From: Nonomuraea angiospora
GTDB lineage: Bacteria; Actinomycetota; Actinomycetes; Streptosporangiales; Streptosporangiaceae
NCBI RefSeq assembly: GCF_014873145.1
Contig: NZ_JADBEK010000001.1
Location: 7,688,001 to 7,752,000 of the forward strand
DNA: 64,000 nucleotides
Direction of reading: 5' to 3'
The notes under the pieces are model-generated. The model searched no databases and was not told the DNA's origin. It saw nothing but the letters and a program-made list of their open reading frames with translations. Each line of letters opens with the position of its first letter. The stretch's first letter is position 1. Below are positions 16,717 to 24,978 of this stretch, one piece after another. A program made the position numbers and the translations under genes.

Positions 16717-17565
16717 ATGAGCATCTTGATCACGGGTGCCAACGGCACCGTTTCCAGCGCTGTCCTCCGTTCCCTGTCCGGCACCCTGTCCGACATCGGG
16801 GACGTGCGGGTCCTCGTGCGCGACGCGGCCAAGGCGCCGTCCGGGGCGGAGGTCGTCGTCGGCGATCTGGACGACCCCGCCACCCTCGACCGGGCCTTCC
16901 AGGGTGTGGACACGTTGTGGCTGCTGACCGCCATGGGCCCGCAGGCGCCGCACGCCAGCATGAACGCCGTCTGGGCCGCCCGGAAGGCCGGGGTGAGCCA
17001 CGTCGTACGCATGTCGGCCATCGGCGCGGCCCACGACGCGCCGACCCGCAACGGCCGCCTGCACGCTCTGTCGGACGTCGAGCTCGCGGCCTCGGGCCTC
17101 GACTGGACCGTCATCCGCCCGGCCTTCTTCATGCAGAACCTTTTCGGCTCGGTCAACGGCGACACCTTGTACGGCGCGACCGGCGAGGGGCGGCTCGGCA
17201 TGATCGACGTGGACGACATCGGCGACTTCGCCGCCGCGGTCCTGCGCGCTCCCGCACAGCACAAGGGCAGCACCTACACTCTCACGGGCCCGGACAGCAT
17301 CTCGCTGCGGGACGCGGCCGGCGCACTGGGCGAGGTGTACGGCACTCCGATCGCCTACCAGCCGCTGACGCCGGACGACGCCCAGCGGTCGATGCTGGAG
17401 GCCGGGGTGTCCCCGTGGATCGCGGCGGTCACCAAGGAGTATCTGACGGCGTACTCGGCAGGGTGGGGTGACTACACGACGCCGGACTTCGAGAAGGTGA
17501 TGGGCCGCCCGGCCCGGTCGTTCGCCGACTTCGCCCGCGCCCACGCCGCCCAGCTCCGCCCCTGA
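16717..17565 (+). CDS. NmrA-like NAD(P)-binding oxidoreductase
   Basis: 282 residues, atypical SDR. The dinucleotide-binding motif ITGANGTVSSAV opens the protein, followed by VVVGDLDDPATLDRAFQGVDTLWLLTAMGP and the active-site-region segment WTVIRPAFFMQN. Homologues act as quinone or NAD(P)H sensors or reductases. The start at 16717 places the Rossmann motif at residue 5. Confidence 0.88.
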   Translation: MSILITGANGTVSSAVLRSLSGTLSDIGDVRVLVRDAAKAPSGAEVVVGDLDDPATLDRAFQGVDTLWLLTAMGPQAPHASMNAVWAARKAGVSHVVRMSAIGAAHDAPTRNGRLHALSDVELAASGLDWTVIRPAFFMQNLFGSVNGDTLYGATGEGRLGMIDVDDIGDFAAAVLRAPAQHKGSTYTLTGPDSISLRDAAGALGEVYGTPIAYQPLTPDDAQRSMLEAGVSPWIAAVTKEYLTAYSAGWGDYTTPDFEKVMGRPARSFADFARAHAAQLRP

Positions 17566-17685
17566 CCCACGCCAGGCGCTGCCGTCGTTTCCGTACAAGA
17601 CAGTCGCGGTGGCCGCTTCGTAGCATGTTCTCGGGCGCTCGATCCACCTGGCGGCCTCGTCACCGGACCATGAGGAGAACAGCAC

Positions 17686-18264
17686 ATGCGTGATCTGGTC
17701 TATACCGGATTCGTTTCGCTTGACGGCGTTGTGGACTCCCCCGGCGGTGGGCCGGGCGAGGAGCACCGCAGCGGTGGCTGGGTGGTCAAGGACGTCGAGT
17801 TCCTGCCCGAGGCCTTCTCGCTCAAGGGCGAGGAGCTTGAGGACACGACGGCGCTGATGTTCGGCCGCCGGAGCTACGAGGCGTTCGCGCCGATCTGGCG
17901 CGACTCGGACGACCACGCGGCCTACAAGGAGCTGCCCAAGTACGTGCTCTCGACCACGCTGTCCGACGACGCCCTCGTCGAGGGGTGGGGGCCCACGACG
18001 ATCCTGCGCTCGGCTGACGACGTCGTCGAGCTGAAGAAGAGCGAGGGCGGCGCGATCTTCATCCACGGCAGCGCGGAACTCGCCCGACGGCTCTCGGAGG
18101 CCGGCCTGATCGACCGGTACAACCTGCTCCTCTTCCCGGTGCTGCTCGGAGCCGGGAAGAGCCTGTTCAGCAAGGCGGACATGGACAAGCAGGTGCTGAC
18201 CCTCCGAGAGTCCGCGGCCTATCCCAACGGGATCGTCAAGCTGATCTACGACGTCGTCCGCTGA
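17686..18264 (+). CDS. dihydrofolate reductase family protein (RibD C-terminal type)
   Basis: 192 residues. It begins MRDLVYTGFVSLDGVVDSPGG and contains LMFGRRSYEAFAPIW and IFIHGSAELARRL, the NADPH-binding signature of the YyaP/RibD reductase-like family. GAGGAG ribosome-binding site. The natural substrate is unknown. Its end overlaps the convergent AraC-type gene by 19 bp. Confidence 0.9.
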   Translation: MRDLVYTGFVSLDGVVDSPGGGPGEEHRSGGWVVKDVEFLPEAFSLKGEELEDTTALMFGRRSYEAFAPIWRDSDDHAAYKELPKYVLSTTLSDDALVEGWGPTTILRSADDVVELKKSEGGAIFIHGSAELARRLSEAGLIDRYNLLLFPVLLGAGKSLFSKADMDKQVLTLRESAAYPNGIVKLIYDVVR

Positions 18265-18956
18265 TCCAGATCCAGGGCGATCGCACCGCCGGCGCCCTCG
18301 CGCAGCTGCCGCGCCGTACGTCCGACGTACCGGCGCAGCGCACGGGCCAGGTGCGGCTCGTCGAAGTACCCCAGCCTGGAGACGACCTCGGCGGCCAGGA
18401 CGCCGCCGGCCAGGAGCACCGAGGCCCTGCGTGCGCGTTCGATCTGCCGTACGGCGCCCTGGGTCAGCCCGGTCGCCTCTCGGAACCGGCGTTCGACGGT
18501 TCGTCCTGAGATCGCCGGACGGTGGCCTCGGCGGACCTCGGCGACGAGCGGGTCACGGACCACGGCTCCGGAACGGACCAGCCGGTCCACCAAGGCTTCG
18601 GCGTCGTCAAAGCCAGGGGATTCCCAGCGGACGCCGTCCAGCAGAAAGGTCCCGCGCCTGGCTTCGGGGAGCTCCACGCCTCCGTCGACCAGAGCGCGCG
18701 CGGGCACTGACCGCAGCGACGTGCCCACGGCGAACTCGATGCCGACGAAGCTCGCGCCCTCCGGCACCGGCGCGGTGCCGGCCCTGGTCTCAGGGCCGGT
18801 AATACTTGCGTACGCCCTGCCGTCGCGCCTCCAGAAAACCAGGCCCCAGCACACCGCCGCAACGGAGGTCATCTCCGCGACATGCCCGCTCGTACAGCTC
18901 CACACGGTGTCGACCCACGGCGAGTCGGACGCGCGCATCTCGAACCGCAGTGTCAC
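18246..18956 (-). CDS. AraC-family transcriptional regulator
   Basis: 236 residues from a GTG at 18956, giving the N-terminus VTLRFEMRASDSPWVDTVW usual for this family; there is no clear ribosome-binding site, so translation may be leaderless. The C-terminal double helix-turn-helix is SGRTVERRFREATGLTQGAVRQIERARRASVLL ... VVSRLGYFDEPHLARALRRYVGRTARQLRE. The N-terminal sensor region is uncharacterised. Confidence 0.85.
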   Translation of the reverse strand: MTLRFEMRASDSPWVDTVWSCTSGHVAEMTSVAAVCWGLVFWRRDGRAYASITGPETRAGTAPVPEGASFVGIEFAVGTSLRSVPARALVDGGVELPEARRGTFLLDGVRWESPGFDDAEALVDRLVRSGAVVRDPLVAEVRRGHRPAISGRTVERRFREATGLTQGAVRQIERARRASVLLAGGVLAAEVVSRLGYFDEPHLARALRRYVGRTARQLREGAGGAIALDLDQRTTS

Positions 18957-19003
18957 GAAAGAAGGATACGCGCGGCACCGCTCAACCGGTGAGAAGATCG
19001 AGG

Positions 19004-19549
19004 GTGCTCCGAATAGCGAAGGCAGTACTCGCACGATTGCCGGAACCCCTGCACGCACTTGCGCTGAAGCATCGTGAGCTGCTGAAGTTCGCCGTGGTGG
19101 GTGGAACAACGTTCTTGGTGGACAACACGGTGTTCTACGGGCTGAAGCTCACCATTCTGGAGCCGAAGCCGGTGACCGCGAAGATCATCGCGGTGCTCGT
19201 GGCGACGATCGTGTCCTACGTGCTGAACCGCGAATGGTCGTTCCGGACCAGGGGCGGCCGCGAGCGCCGTCACGAGGCGGCGCTGTTCTTCCTGGTCAGT
19301 GGCGTCGGTCTGATCCTCAGTTCCGCGCCGCTGTGGATCTCCCGGTACGTGTTCCACCTGGAGACCCCGGACGTGAGCCTCGTGACCCAGGAGATCGCCG
19401 ACTTCATGAGCGCGCAGATCATCGGCACGCTGATCGCCATGGTCTTCCGCTTCTGGGCACTCCGGAAGTGGGTCTTCCCCGACGAGCAGCCCCAGTCCGG
19501 CAGCGTGCGGCTGGCTCCCGCTCCCGATTCCACGGACGAGGCGGCTTGA
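19004..19549 (+). CDS. GtrA-family membrane protein
   Basis: 181 residues with four transmembrane helices; begins near HRELLKFAVVGGTTFLVDNTVFYGL and contains SYVLNREWSF(R) and FRFWALRKWVF, the two halves of the GtrA signature. GtrA proteins are thought to flip polyprenyl-linked sugars in cell-surface glycan assembly. Start uncertain between GTGs at 18989 and 19004. Confidence 0.88.
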   Translation: MLRIAKAVLARLPEPLHALALKHRELLKFAVVGGTTFLVDNTVFYGLKLTILEPKPVTAKIIAVLVATIVSYVLNREWSFRTRGGRERRHEAALFFLVSGVGLILSSAPLWISRYVFHLETPDVSLVTQEIADFMSAQIIGTLIAMVFRFWALRKWVFPDEQPQSGSVRLAPAPDSTDEAA

Positions 19550-19897
19550 CGGCAGCGAACCCATAGGCCGTTCTGGCGGTTGGACAGCGATGTAGGGTCT
19601 CAGTTTCTGTGTCACCCGCCGAGCGTCTGACCTGCGGAGCATGGTTTCGTCTCAGGGGCTTGGCACGGAGGGCTAGGCCGTCGCGACGTCGTGCCGCGTA
19701 GGTCAGAGAACCGCAGGACAGTCCGGGCAGGAGAGCAGGAACTCGCGCGGCACGAACCCGGCGGTGCCGGCCCGCTCGGGTGCGCCGCGCCACCGCCATC
19801 CGGCTTCCGTGTCAATTCTGTCCGTGTTGCTGTGTGGGACGTCGGGGCCCCGGACAACTGCCCGGCCCCCGCTCAGCGCTTCCGCCAGTGCTTCCGC
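19550..19897. other. 348-bp gap without recognisable gene
   Basis: Both strands carry only short open frames with poor codon composition and no ribosome-binding sites. No strong hairpin or repeat is seen. Confidence 0.5.
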
Positions 19898-20251
19898 TCA
19901 GCTCTTCCGCTCACTCAGGACGCAGAACTCGTTGCCCTCCGGGTCGAGGAGGGTCACCCAGTGCTGCTCGTCCTGCACGGTGTCGGCGCGCCGGGCACCG
20001 AGGGAGAGCAGCCGGGCGACCTCGGCCTCCTGGTCGTCGGGGCGGAAGTCGGGGTGGAGCCGGTTCTTCGACGTCTTGCCCTCGGGGACAGGCACGAAGA
20101 GCAGCCCCGGCATCTGGTCCGGCTCAGGCCGGATCTCGATGATCTCCTCGGATTCGTCGACCACTACCCAGCCGAGAGCCTCGGCCCACCAGCGCCCGAG
20201 AGCGACGGGGTCGGCGGAGTCGACGATGATCTGTTCCCATTCCAGTGCCAT
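19898..20251 (-). CDS. VOC (glyoxalase/bleomycin-resistance fold) protein
   Basis: 117 residues, two beta-alpha-beta-beta-beta units: WEQIIVDSADPVALGRWWAEALGW and the C-terminal WVTLLDPEGNEFCVL. The family includes resistance proteins, dioxygenases and isomerases; no specific substrate can be read. The start is set at 20251 (MALEW), with an alternative ATG at 20263. Confidence 0.87.
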   Translation of the reverse strand: MALEWEQIIVDSADPVALGRWWAEALGWVVVDESEEIIEIRPEPDQMPGLLFVPVPEGKTSKNRLHPDFRPDDQEAEVARLLSLGARRADTVQDEQHWVTLLDPEGNEFCVLSERKS

Positions 20252-20335
20252 GGGCCTGAGCATAGACCGGACCGGCGGCCCACCCGTCCCTCCGTCGAGG
20301 GGCGGGCCGCCCCGGCGGCCCTGGCTCATCATCTC

Positions 20336-20370
20336 CCGGCAATGACCCCACATCGTGGGGTCATTGCCGG
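20336..20370. repeat. perfect 15-bp inverted repeat, 5-nt spacer
   Basis: Arms CCGGCAATGACCCCA (20336-20350) and TGGGGTCATTGCCGG (20356-20370) around CATCG. It lies 85 bp upstream of the VOC gene. It could be an operator, a stable RNA hairpin or part of a small mobile repeat; there is no T-run on either side to make it a classical terminator. Confidence 0.75.
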
Positions 20371-20484
20371 CAAAGCACCATGCGGCTACGGTACGCGAGC
20401 AATGCATCTCAGGATGTGAGGGTTAAGCCGAAAGCCATTGATGCCGCTGGCAAACTCTCGATCCCAGTCACTTGTGCGATTCAG

Positions 20485-20511
20485 GTGTCATCGCGAATGA
20501 GAAAATGACAC
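20485..20511 (-). terminator. weak hairpin downstream of dnaB
   Basis: GTGTCAT / ATGACAC (7 bp, 13-nt loop) in an AT-rich patch just past the dnaB stop codon at 20521. Candidate end of the dnaB transcript. Confidence 0.35.
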
Positions 20512-20520
20512 TAAATAATA

Positions 20521-23268
20521 CTAGTGGGCAGCCATGTCAACAAAGCGAGAATAATGCCCTTGGAAGGCAACAGTGACGGTGGCAGTTGGACCATTTCGAT
20601 GCTTGGCAACTATAAGGTCCGCCTCACCCGCTCTGGGCGACTCACGCTCGTAAGCATCCTCACGATGGAGCAAAATGACCATGTCCGCATCTTGCTCAAT
20701 ACTTCCGGACTCGCGCAGGTCGCTCACCGCGGGGCGCTTGTCCGTGCGCTGCTCCGGGCCACGGTTGAGCTGGGAGATCGCGATGACCGGCACCTCCAGC
20801 TCCTTGGCCAGCAGCTTGATCGCACGGGAGATCTCCGAGACCTCGTTCTGGCGGCTCTCGGTCTTCTTCGGCGAGCTCATCAGCTGGAGGTAGTCGATGA
20901 CCACGAACCGCAGGTCGTTACGCTGCTTGAGCCGCCGGCACTTGGCCCGGATCTCCATCATCGACATGTTGGGCGAGTCGTCGATGAACAGCGGCGCCTC
21001 CGCCACCTCGCTCATCCGCCGGGCCAGGCGCGTCCAGTCGTCGTCGCCCATCATGCCCGAGCGCATGGCGTGCAGGGCGACCCGGGCCTCGGCGGACAGC
21101 AGACGCATGGTGATCTCGTTGCGCGACATTTCCAGCGAGAAGATGACCGTGGTCATCCCATGCTTGATAGCCGCTGAACGAGCGAAGTCCAGACCTAGCG
21201 TGCTGTTGTGCGTGGGAATGCACGTCTTGCCCGCCAGGTACATGTGGTCGGCGTTGTCCACTTCCACGCATCGGACGGGCTGGGAATCGGTGGGACGCAC
21301 ATCGACGATGTAGCGCACGCGCGTAACCGGGTTCGCGACCTTGACCTGCCTTTCCGCCTTGCGAGCCAGACGAAACACAGGATCGGACGGAGTGAAGTTG
21401 ATCATGTAGCAGGTCGAAGATTCCTCCGTCCTGCCCTTCACGGGCTTGGTGCGCATCGTCGCCTTGTAGCCGAGGCTCAGGATGAGCTCATGCACATCGT
21501 GCGCGAGCCGCCGGTTGGTCACCGCGAACTGGACCTGCCCACGGCTGTTGACGTATCCGTCGGTGTCCAGTAGTCCTGCAAGGAGATCACGCCGCTGCCG
21601 CTCCGAGGCACGCAGGTAACTCGACGGAATTCGCTTGTCGTTGAGCACAGCGAGCGTACGCAGAACTGCTTGGACGCTGCCATGCTCGCGATGGCAGGCC
21701 TCGCAGCGGACGCGAGCTCCCGTCGGGGCTCCGCAGTCAGAGCACATCAACGGGGAGACCGTTGTCGGCTCGGGCAAAGTCAGCTGATGGGTCAGCGAGG
21801 ATCCCACCCGCCGCACCAGCACCCCTTCAGCCTCGACGTTGGCGACGATCTCCGCGTCCGTGGTGCTGAAGCGTGCGCATCCCGTGTGGCCGTCACCCAA
21901 CCAGACCCCCAGGACGTATGGGGCCAGCGGCAGCTCTTGCTCATCGAGGACGAACGGTGCGGACACGGCGACCGCGTGGTTGGGTCGCCCGTCGGCGCCG
22001 GCGCAGCGGAGCGAGGCGGCGATCTCCTCAGTGGTGACCACATCCTGGTGCCGCGCCGTCGTGGCTGCGTTCTTGGGTCTGCCGACCCGTTCGTGAAGAT
22101 GGCCGAAGAGCGTTGCCGCAGGATACGCCGGGGCAGGCCGGCCGTTGCTGGGGCCGCTCGGCCCTCCCACTCCAAGGGGCGTCTTCTCGATGGCAGGGAT
22201 GTCCTTCAACACCGTGTGGAGGACATGGCGGAACTCTCTTCCCACGATTTCGACGGCCTGCCTATGGGTGACGGGCCTGTCTGGGTCAGCCTGCGCCGCC
22301 TCGTACGCTTCCCGCACTCGCCGGATGGCCTCTGCAGGCCAATAGAAGGACTGTCCGGCATGCCGTGCCTTCCTGGCTGCGCGTGTGCTGGTGCGCCACT
22401 GGTGCTGAGCGTCCGCGACGATCACCGTGCCGTCGCTGAACTCCACCTCGTAGCACGGCCTGTCGTACATCACCTCAGTCGCCGCGAGCACCCGGGTCGG
22501 CCTGCCGTCCGCCCCCATCAATTGATCGCCGACCTGGACCTCGCCCATCGTCGTCCATCCGGTCGGCGTCGGCAGTGGCGTGTCCAGCGCCAGCGCCTTG
22601 CCGATGGCGGGCCGAGCGGCCACGACGATCATCTGGCCCGGGTGGAGGCCGTTGGTGAGCTGGTCGAGGTCCTGGAAGCCGGTCGGCACGCCGACCATCT
22701 GGCCGCCGCGGCTGCCGATGGCCTCCAGCTCGTCGAGGGCGCCGGGCATGATGTCGGCCAGGGGCGCGTAGTCCTCCGAGGTGCGGCGCTCGGTGACCTT
22801 GTAGATCTCCGCCTGGGCGCGGTCGACGAGGTCGTCGACCTCTTCGTTCTGGCCGCCGTAGCCGAAGGAGACGATGCGGGTGCCAGCCTCGATGAGGCGG
22901 CGCAGGATGGCCTGCTCCCTGACGATCTTGGCGTAGTAGCCGGCGTTGGCCGCGGTGGGGACGACGGCCGTGAGGGTGTGGAGGTAGGCGGCGCCGCCCA
23001 CCCTGGCCATCTCGCCGCGCTTCTGCAGCTCGTCGAAGACGGTGACCGCGTCGGCGGGCTCGCCCCTTCCGTAGAGGTCGGTGACGACGTCGTAGACCAT
23101 CTGGTGGGCGGGCCGGTAGAAGTCGTCGGAGCGCAGGATCTCGACGACGTCGGCGATGGCGTCCTTGGACAGCAGCATGCCGCCCAGGACCGACTGCTCC
23201 GCCTCGATGTTGTGCGGCGGGGTGCGCTCGAACCCAGGGCCTGCGCCCGTCTCGTCGTCAATGCTCAC
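20521..23268 (-). CDS. dnaB: replicative DNA helicase DnaB containing an intein
   Basis: Unwinds DNA at the fork. The 915-residue precursor starts at GTG 23268, behind GAGGGGG. Residues 1-224 hold the N-terminal DnaB domain (PPHNIEAEQSVLGGMLLSKDAI) and the start of the RecA-like domain up to RPAIGK. Residues 225-688 are an intein, and 689-915 resume at STLGLDFARSAA. The mature helicase would be 451 residues, the normal size, with later motifs VIDYLQLMS (Walker B), ISQLNRGPE and DLRESGSIEQDADMV intact. The intein splits the P-loop GK-ST, so splicing is required for ATPase activity. Downstream of the rplI operon in the conserved actinobacterial order. Confidence 0.96.
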   Translation of the reverse strand: MSIDDETGAGPGFERTPPHNIEAEQSVLGGMLLSKDAIADVVEILRSDDFYRPAHQMVYDVVTDLYGRGEPADAVTVFDELQKRGEMARVGGAAYLHTLTAVVPTAANAGYYAKIVREQAILRRLIEAGTRIVSFGYGGQNEEVDDLVDRAQAEIYKVTERRTSEDYAPLADIMPGALDELEAIGSRGGQMVGVPTGFQDLDQLTNGLHPGQMIVVAARPAIGKALALDTPLPTPTGWTTMGEVQVGDQLMGADGRPTRVLAATEVMYDRPCYEVEFSDGTVIVADAQHQWRTSTRAARKARHAGQSFYWPAEAIRRVREAYEAAQADPDRPVTHRQAVEIVGREFRHVLHTVLKDIPAIEKTPLGVGGPSGPSNGRPAPAYPAATLFGHLHERVGRPKNAATTARHQDVVTTEEIAASLRCAGADGRPNHAVAVSAPFVLDEQELPLAPYVLGVWLGDGHTGCARFSTTDAEIVANVEAEGVLVRRVGSSLTHQLTLPEPTTVSPLMCSDCGAPTGARVRCEACHREHGSVQAVLRTLAVLNDKRIPSSYLRASERQRRDLLAGLLDTDGYVNSRGQVQFAVTNRRLAHDVHELILSLGYKATMRTKPVKGRTEESSTCYMINFTPSDPVFRLARKAERQVKVANPVTRVRYIVDVRPTDSQPVRCVEVDNADHMYLAGKTCIPTHNSTLGLDFARSAAIKHGMTTVIFSLEMSRNEITMRLLSAEARVALHAMRSGMMGDDDWTRLARRMSEVAEAPLFIDDSPNMSMMEIRAKCRRLKQRNDLRFVVIDYLQLMSSPKKTESRQNEVSEISRAIKLLAKELEVPVIAISQLNRGPEQRTDKRPAVSDLRESGSIEQDADMVILLHREDAYERESPRAGEADLIVAKHRNGPTATVTVAFQGHYSRFVDMAAH
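21205..22596 (-). other. DnaB intein, class 3 type, with LAGLIDADG endonuclease
   Basis: 464 residues, from Ala1 (ALALDTPLPTP) to PTHN, followed by Ser+1. It lacks the usual Cys/Ser at position 1 but has Trp67 in block B (ADAQHQW), Cys443 in block F (VRCVEV) and the Thr of PTHN: the W-C-T set that defines class 3 inteins, which splice through the block-F Cys. Two dodecapeptide motifs (YVLGVWLGDGH and LLAGLLDTDGYV) mark a homing endonuclease. Between them is a four-cysteine C-x2-C-x9-C-x2-C ribbon. The reading frame is open throughout, so it looks functional. Confidence 0.93.
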
Positions 23269-23366
23269 CGCGCCCCCTCGAACACTTGCAGGCGGTCGCA
23301 CCACCCCCACTTGTAGCCGACCGGTCTGACAGTTTCTCGGAGTCGGGAGCCGACGGCAACGTGACC

Positions 23367-23507
23367 TGTGGACAACCCTGTGGCCAAGCTGTGCACTACC
23401 GTGCCCAGGGTGTGAAAGGCCTGTGGACAGCAGTTGTGGATAACTCTCTCGGATATCCACCGAACCGCCTCTGAGCTGGGCAAACGATATCCACCGGCTG
23501 TGGAGAA
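23367..23507. promoter_or_regulatory. DnaA-box cluster upstream of dnaB
   Basis: Five DnaA-box-like 9-mers in 141 bp, all in the same orientation. Read on the minus strand: TTGTCCACA (23367-23375, actinobacterial consensus), TTGGCCACA (23379-23387), CTGTCCACA (23422-23430), TTATCCACA (23435-23443, perfect E. coli type) and TTCTCCACA (23499-23507). GATATCCACCG also occurs twice (from 23452 and 23486). They lie between the divergent dnaB and MATE genes. Either DnaA control of dnaB transcription or a DnaA-titration site would fit. Confidence 0.6.
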
Positions 23508-23551
23508 AAGAAAGTTTCGCCGACACGCCGTGTAATGGCCATAATGGACAA

Positions 23552-24853
23552 ATGCCCATTACCCCCCGGGATCGGGAGATACTCCGGCTTGCCGTTCCGG
23601 CGGTCGGCGCGCTGGTGGCCGAGCCGCTCTTCCTCCTCGCCGACTACGCCATCGTGGGCCACGGGCTGGGCACCACGGCGGTCGGCGCGCTGGGGGTGGC
23701 CGGCACGGTCCTCGCGACCCTGGTGAACCTGTGCGTCTTCCTCGCGTACGGCACCACGGCCTCCGTGGCGCGGCAGACGGGCGCCGGGAACCACGCGCGG
23801 GCCATGCGCAGCGGGGTGGACGGGATCTGGCTGGCCCTGGCCATCGGCGCGCTCCTGATCGCCGTGTGCTGGCCGCTGGCCCCTGCCGTCGTGGAGCTGT
23901 TCGGGGCGGCCGAGGGACAGGGCGAGCAGGCCGTGACGTACCTGCGGATCAGCCTGCTCGGCGCGCCCGGCATGCTGGTCGTGCTGGCCGGGACGGGGGT
24001 GCTGCGCGGCCTGCAGGACACCGTCACGCCGCTGGTCGTCGCCATCGGCTCGTTCGTGCTGAACGCGGTCCTGAACGCCTGGTTCGTGCTGGGGCTGGGG
24101 TGGGGCATCGCCGGGTCGGCCTGGGGCACGGTGATCGCGCAGACGCTGGGCGCGGCCGTCTACCTCGCCGTGGTGGCGCGGGGCGCGCGGCGGCTGGGGA
24201 CGCCGCTCACGCCCGGCCTGGCGGGGGTCAAGGAGGCGGGCACGGCCGGGTTCGCGCTGCTCGTGCGCACCCTCTGCCTGCGGGTGGTGCTGCTCGCGGC
24301 CACCGTGATCGCCACCAGGATGGGCGAGGCTGAGCTGGCCGCGTACGCCATCGCCACCCAGGTGTGGACGCTGCTCGCGTTCGCGCTGGACGCCATCGCG
24401 ATCGCCGGGCAGGCCATCACGGGACGCTCGCTGGGCGCGGGGGACGTCGCCTCCACCAGGGCCGCGACTAGGCGGATGGTGCAGTGGGGCATCTGGTCGG
24501 GCGTGCTGCTCGGCCTGCTGGTCGTGGCCGCCAGGCCGCTGCTGCCCGGGCTGTTCGACACGGACCCGCGGGTCACCGACCTGCTGCTGGCGCTGATGTG
24601 GCCGGTGGCGGCGTTCCAGCCGGTGTGCGGGGTCGTGTTCGTGCTCGACGGCGTGCTGATCGGCGCGGGCGACCAGCGCTACCTGGCGTGGGCGGGGGTG
24701 TGGACGACGCTGGCCTACCTCCCCGCCGCCCTCCTCGCCTCCGGCTTCGGGGTGGTCGCGCTGTGGTGCGCGCTCGGGGTGTGGATGATCGCCCGCCTGG
24801 TCAGCCTCGTACGCCGGGCCGCCGGCACCGCCTGGCTGGTGACCGGGGCGTAG
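23552..24853 (+). CDS. MATE-family efflux transporter (DinF-like)
   Basis: 433 residues with about 12 transmembrane helices in two homologous halves: REILRLAVPAVGALVAEPLFLLADYAIVGHGLG at the start and a second NorM-like repeat from about residue 240. Cation-coupled multidrug or oxidant exporter of the DinF branch, conserved next to dnaB in actinomycetes. No clear ribosome-binding site precedes the ATG. Confidence 0.92.
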   Translation: MPITPRDREILRLAVPAVGALVAEPLFLLADYAIVGHGLGTTAVGALGVAGTVLATLVNLCVFLAYGTTASVARQTGAGNHARAMRSGVDGIWLALAIGALLIAVCWPLAPAVVELFGAAEGQGEQAVTYLRISLLGAPGMLVVLAGTGVLRGLQDTVTPLVVAIGSFVLNAVLNAWFVLGLGWGIAGSAWGTVIAQTLGAAVYLAVVARGARRLGTPLTPGLAGVKEAGTAGFALLVRTLCLRVVLLAATVIATRMGEAELAAYAIATQVWTLLAFALDAIAIAGQAITGRSLGAGDVASTRAATRRMVQWGIWSGVLLGLLVVAARPLLPGLFDTDPRVTDLLLALMWPVAAFQPVCGVVFVLDGVLIGAGDQRYLAWAGVWTTLAYLPAALLASGFGVVALWCALGVWMIARLVSLVRRAAGTAWLVTGA

Positions 24854-24978
24854 GCACTCTAACTATGGGCGCAGGCCCCGCTACCTGCAGTGATCTGCGG
24901 AAACACTGTGACCGTCCTGTGCTTGCCGTTGTCCGAGTGGTGAGACATTGTGGGCGCGTTCCCTGAGCGGGGTGTTGC

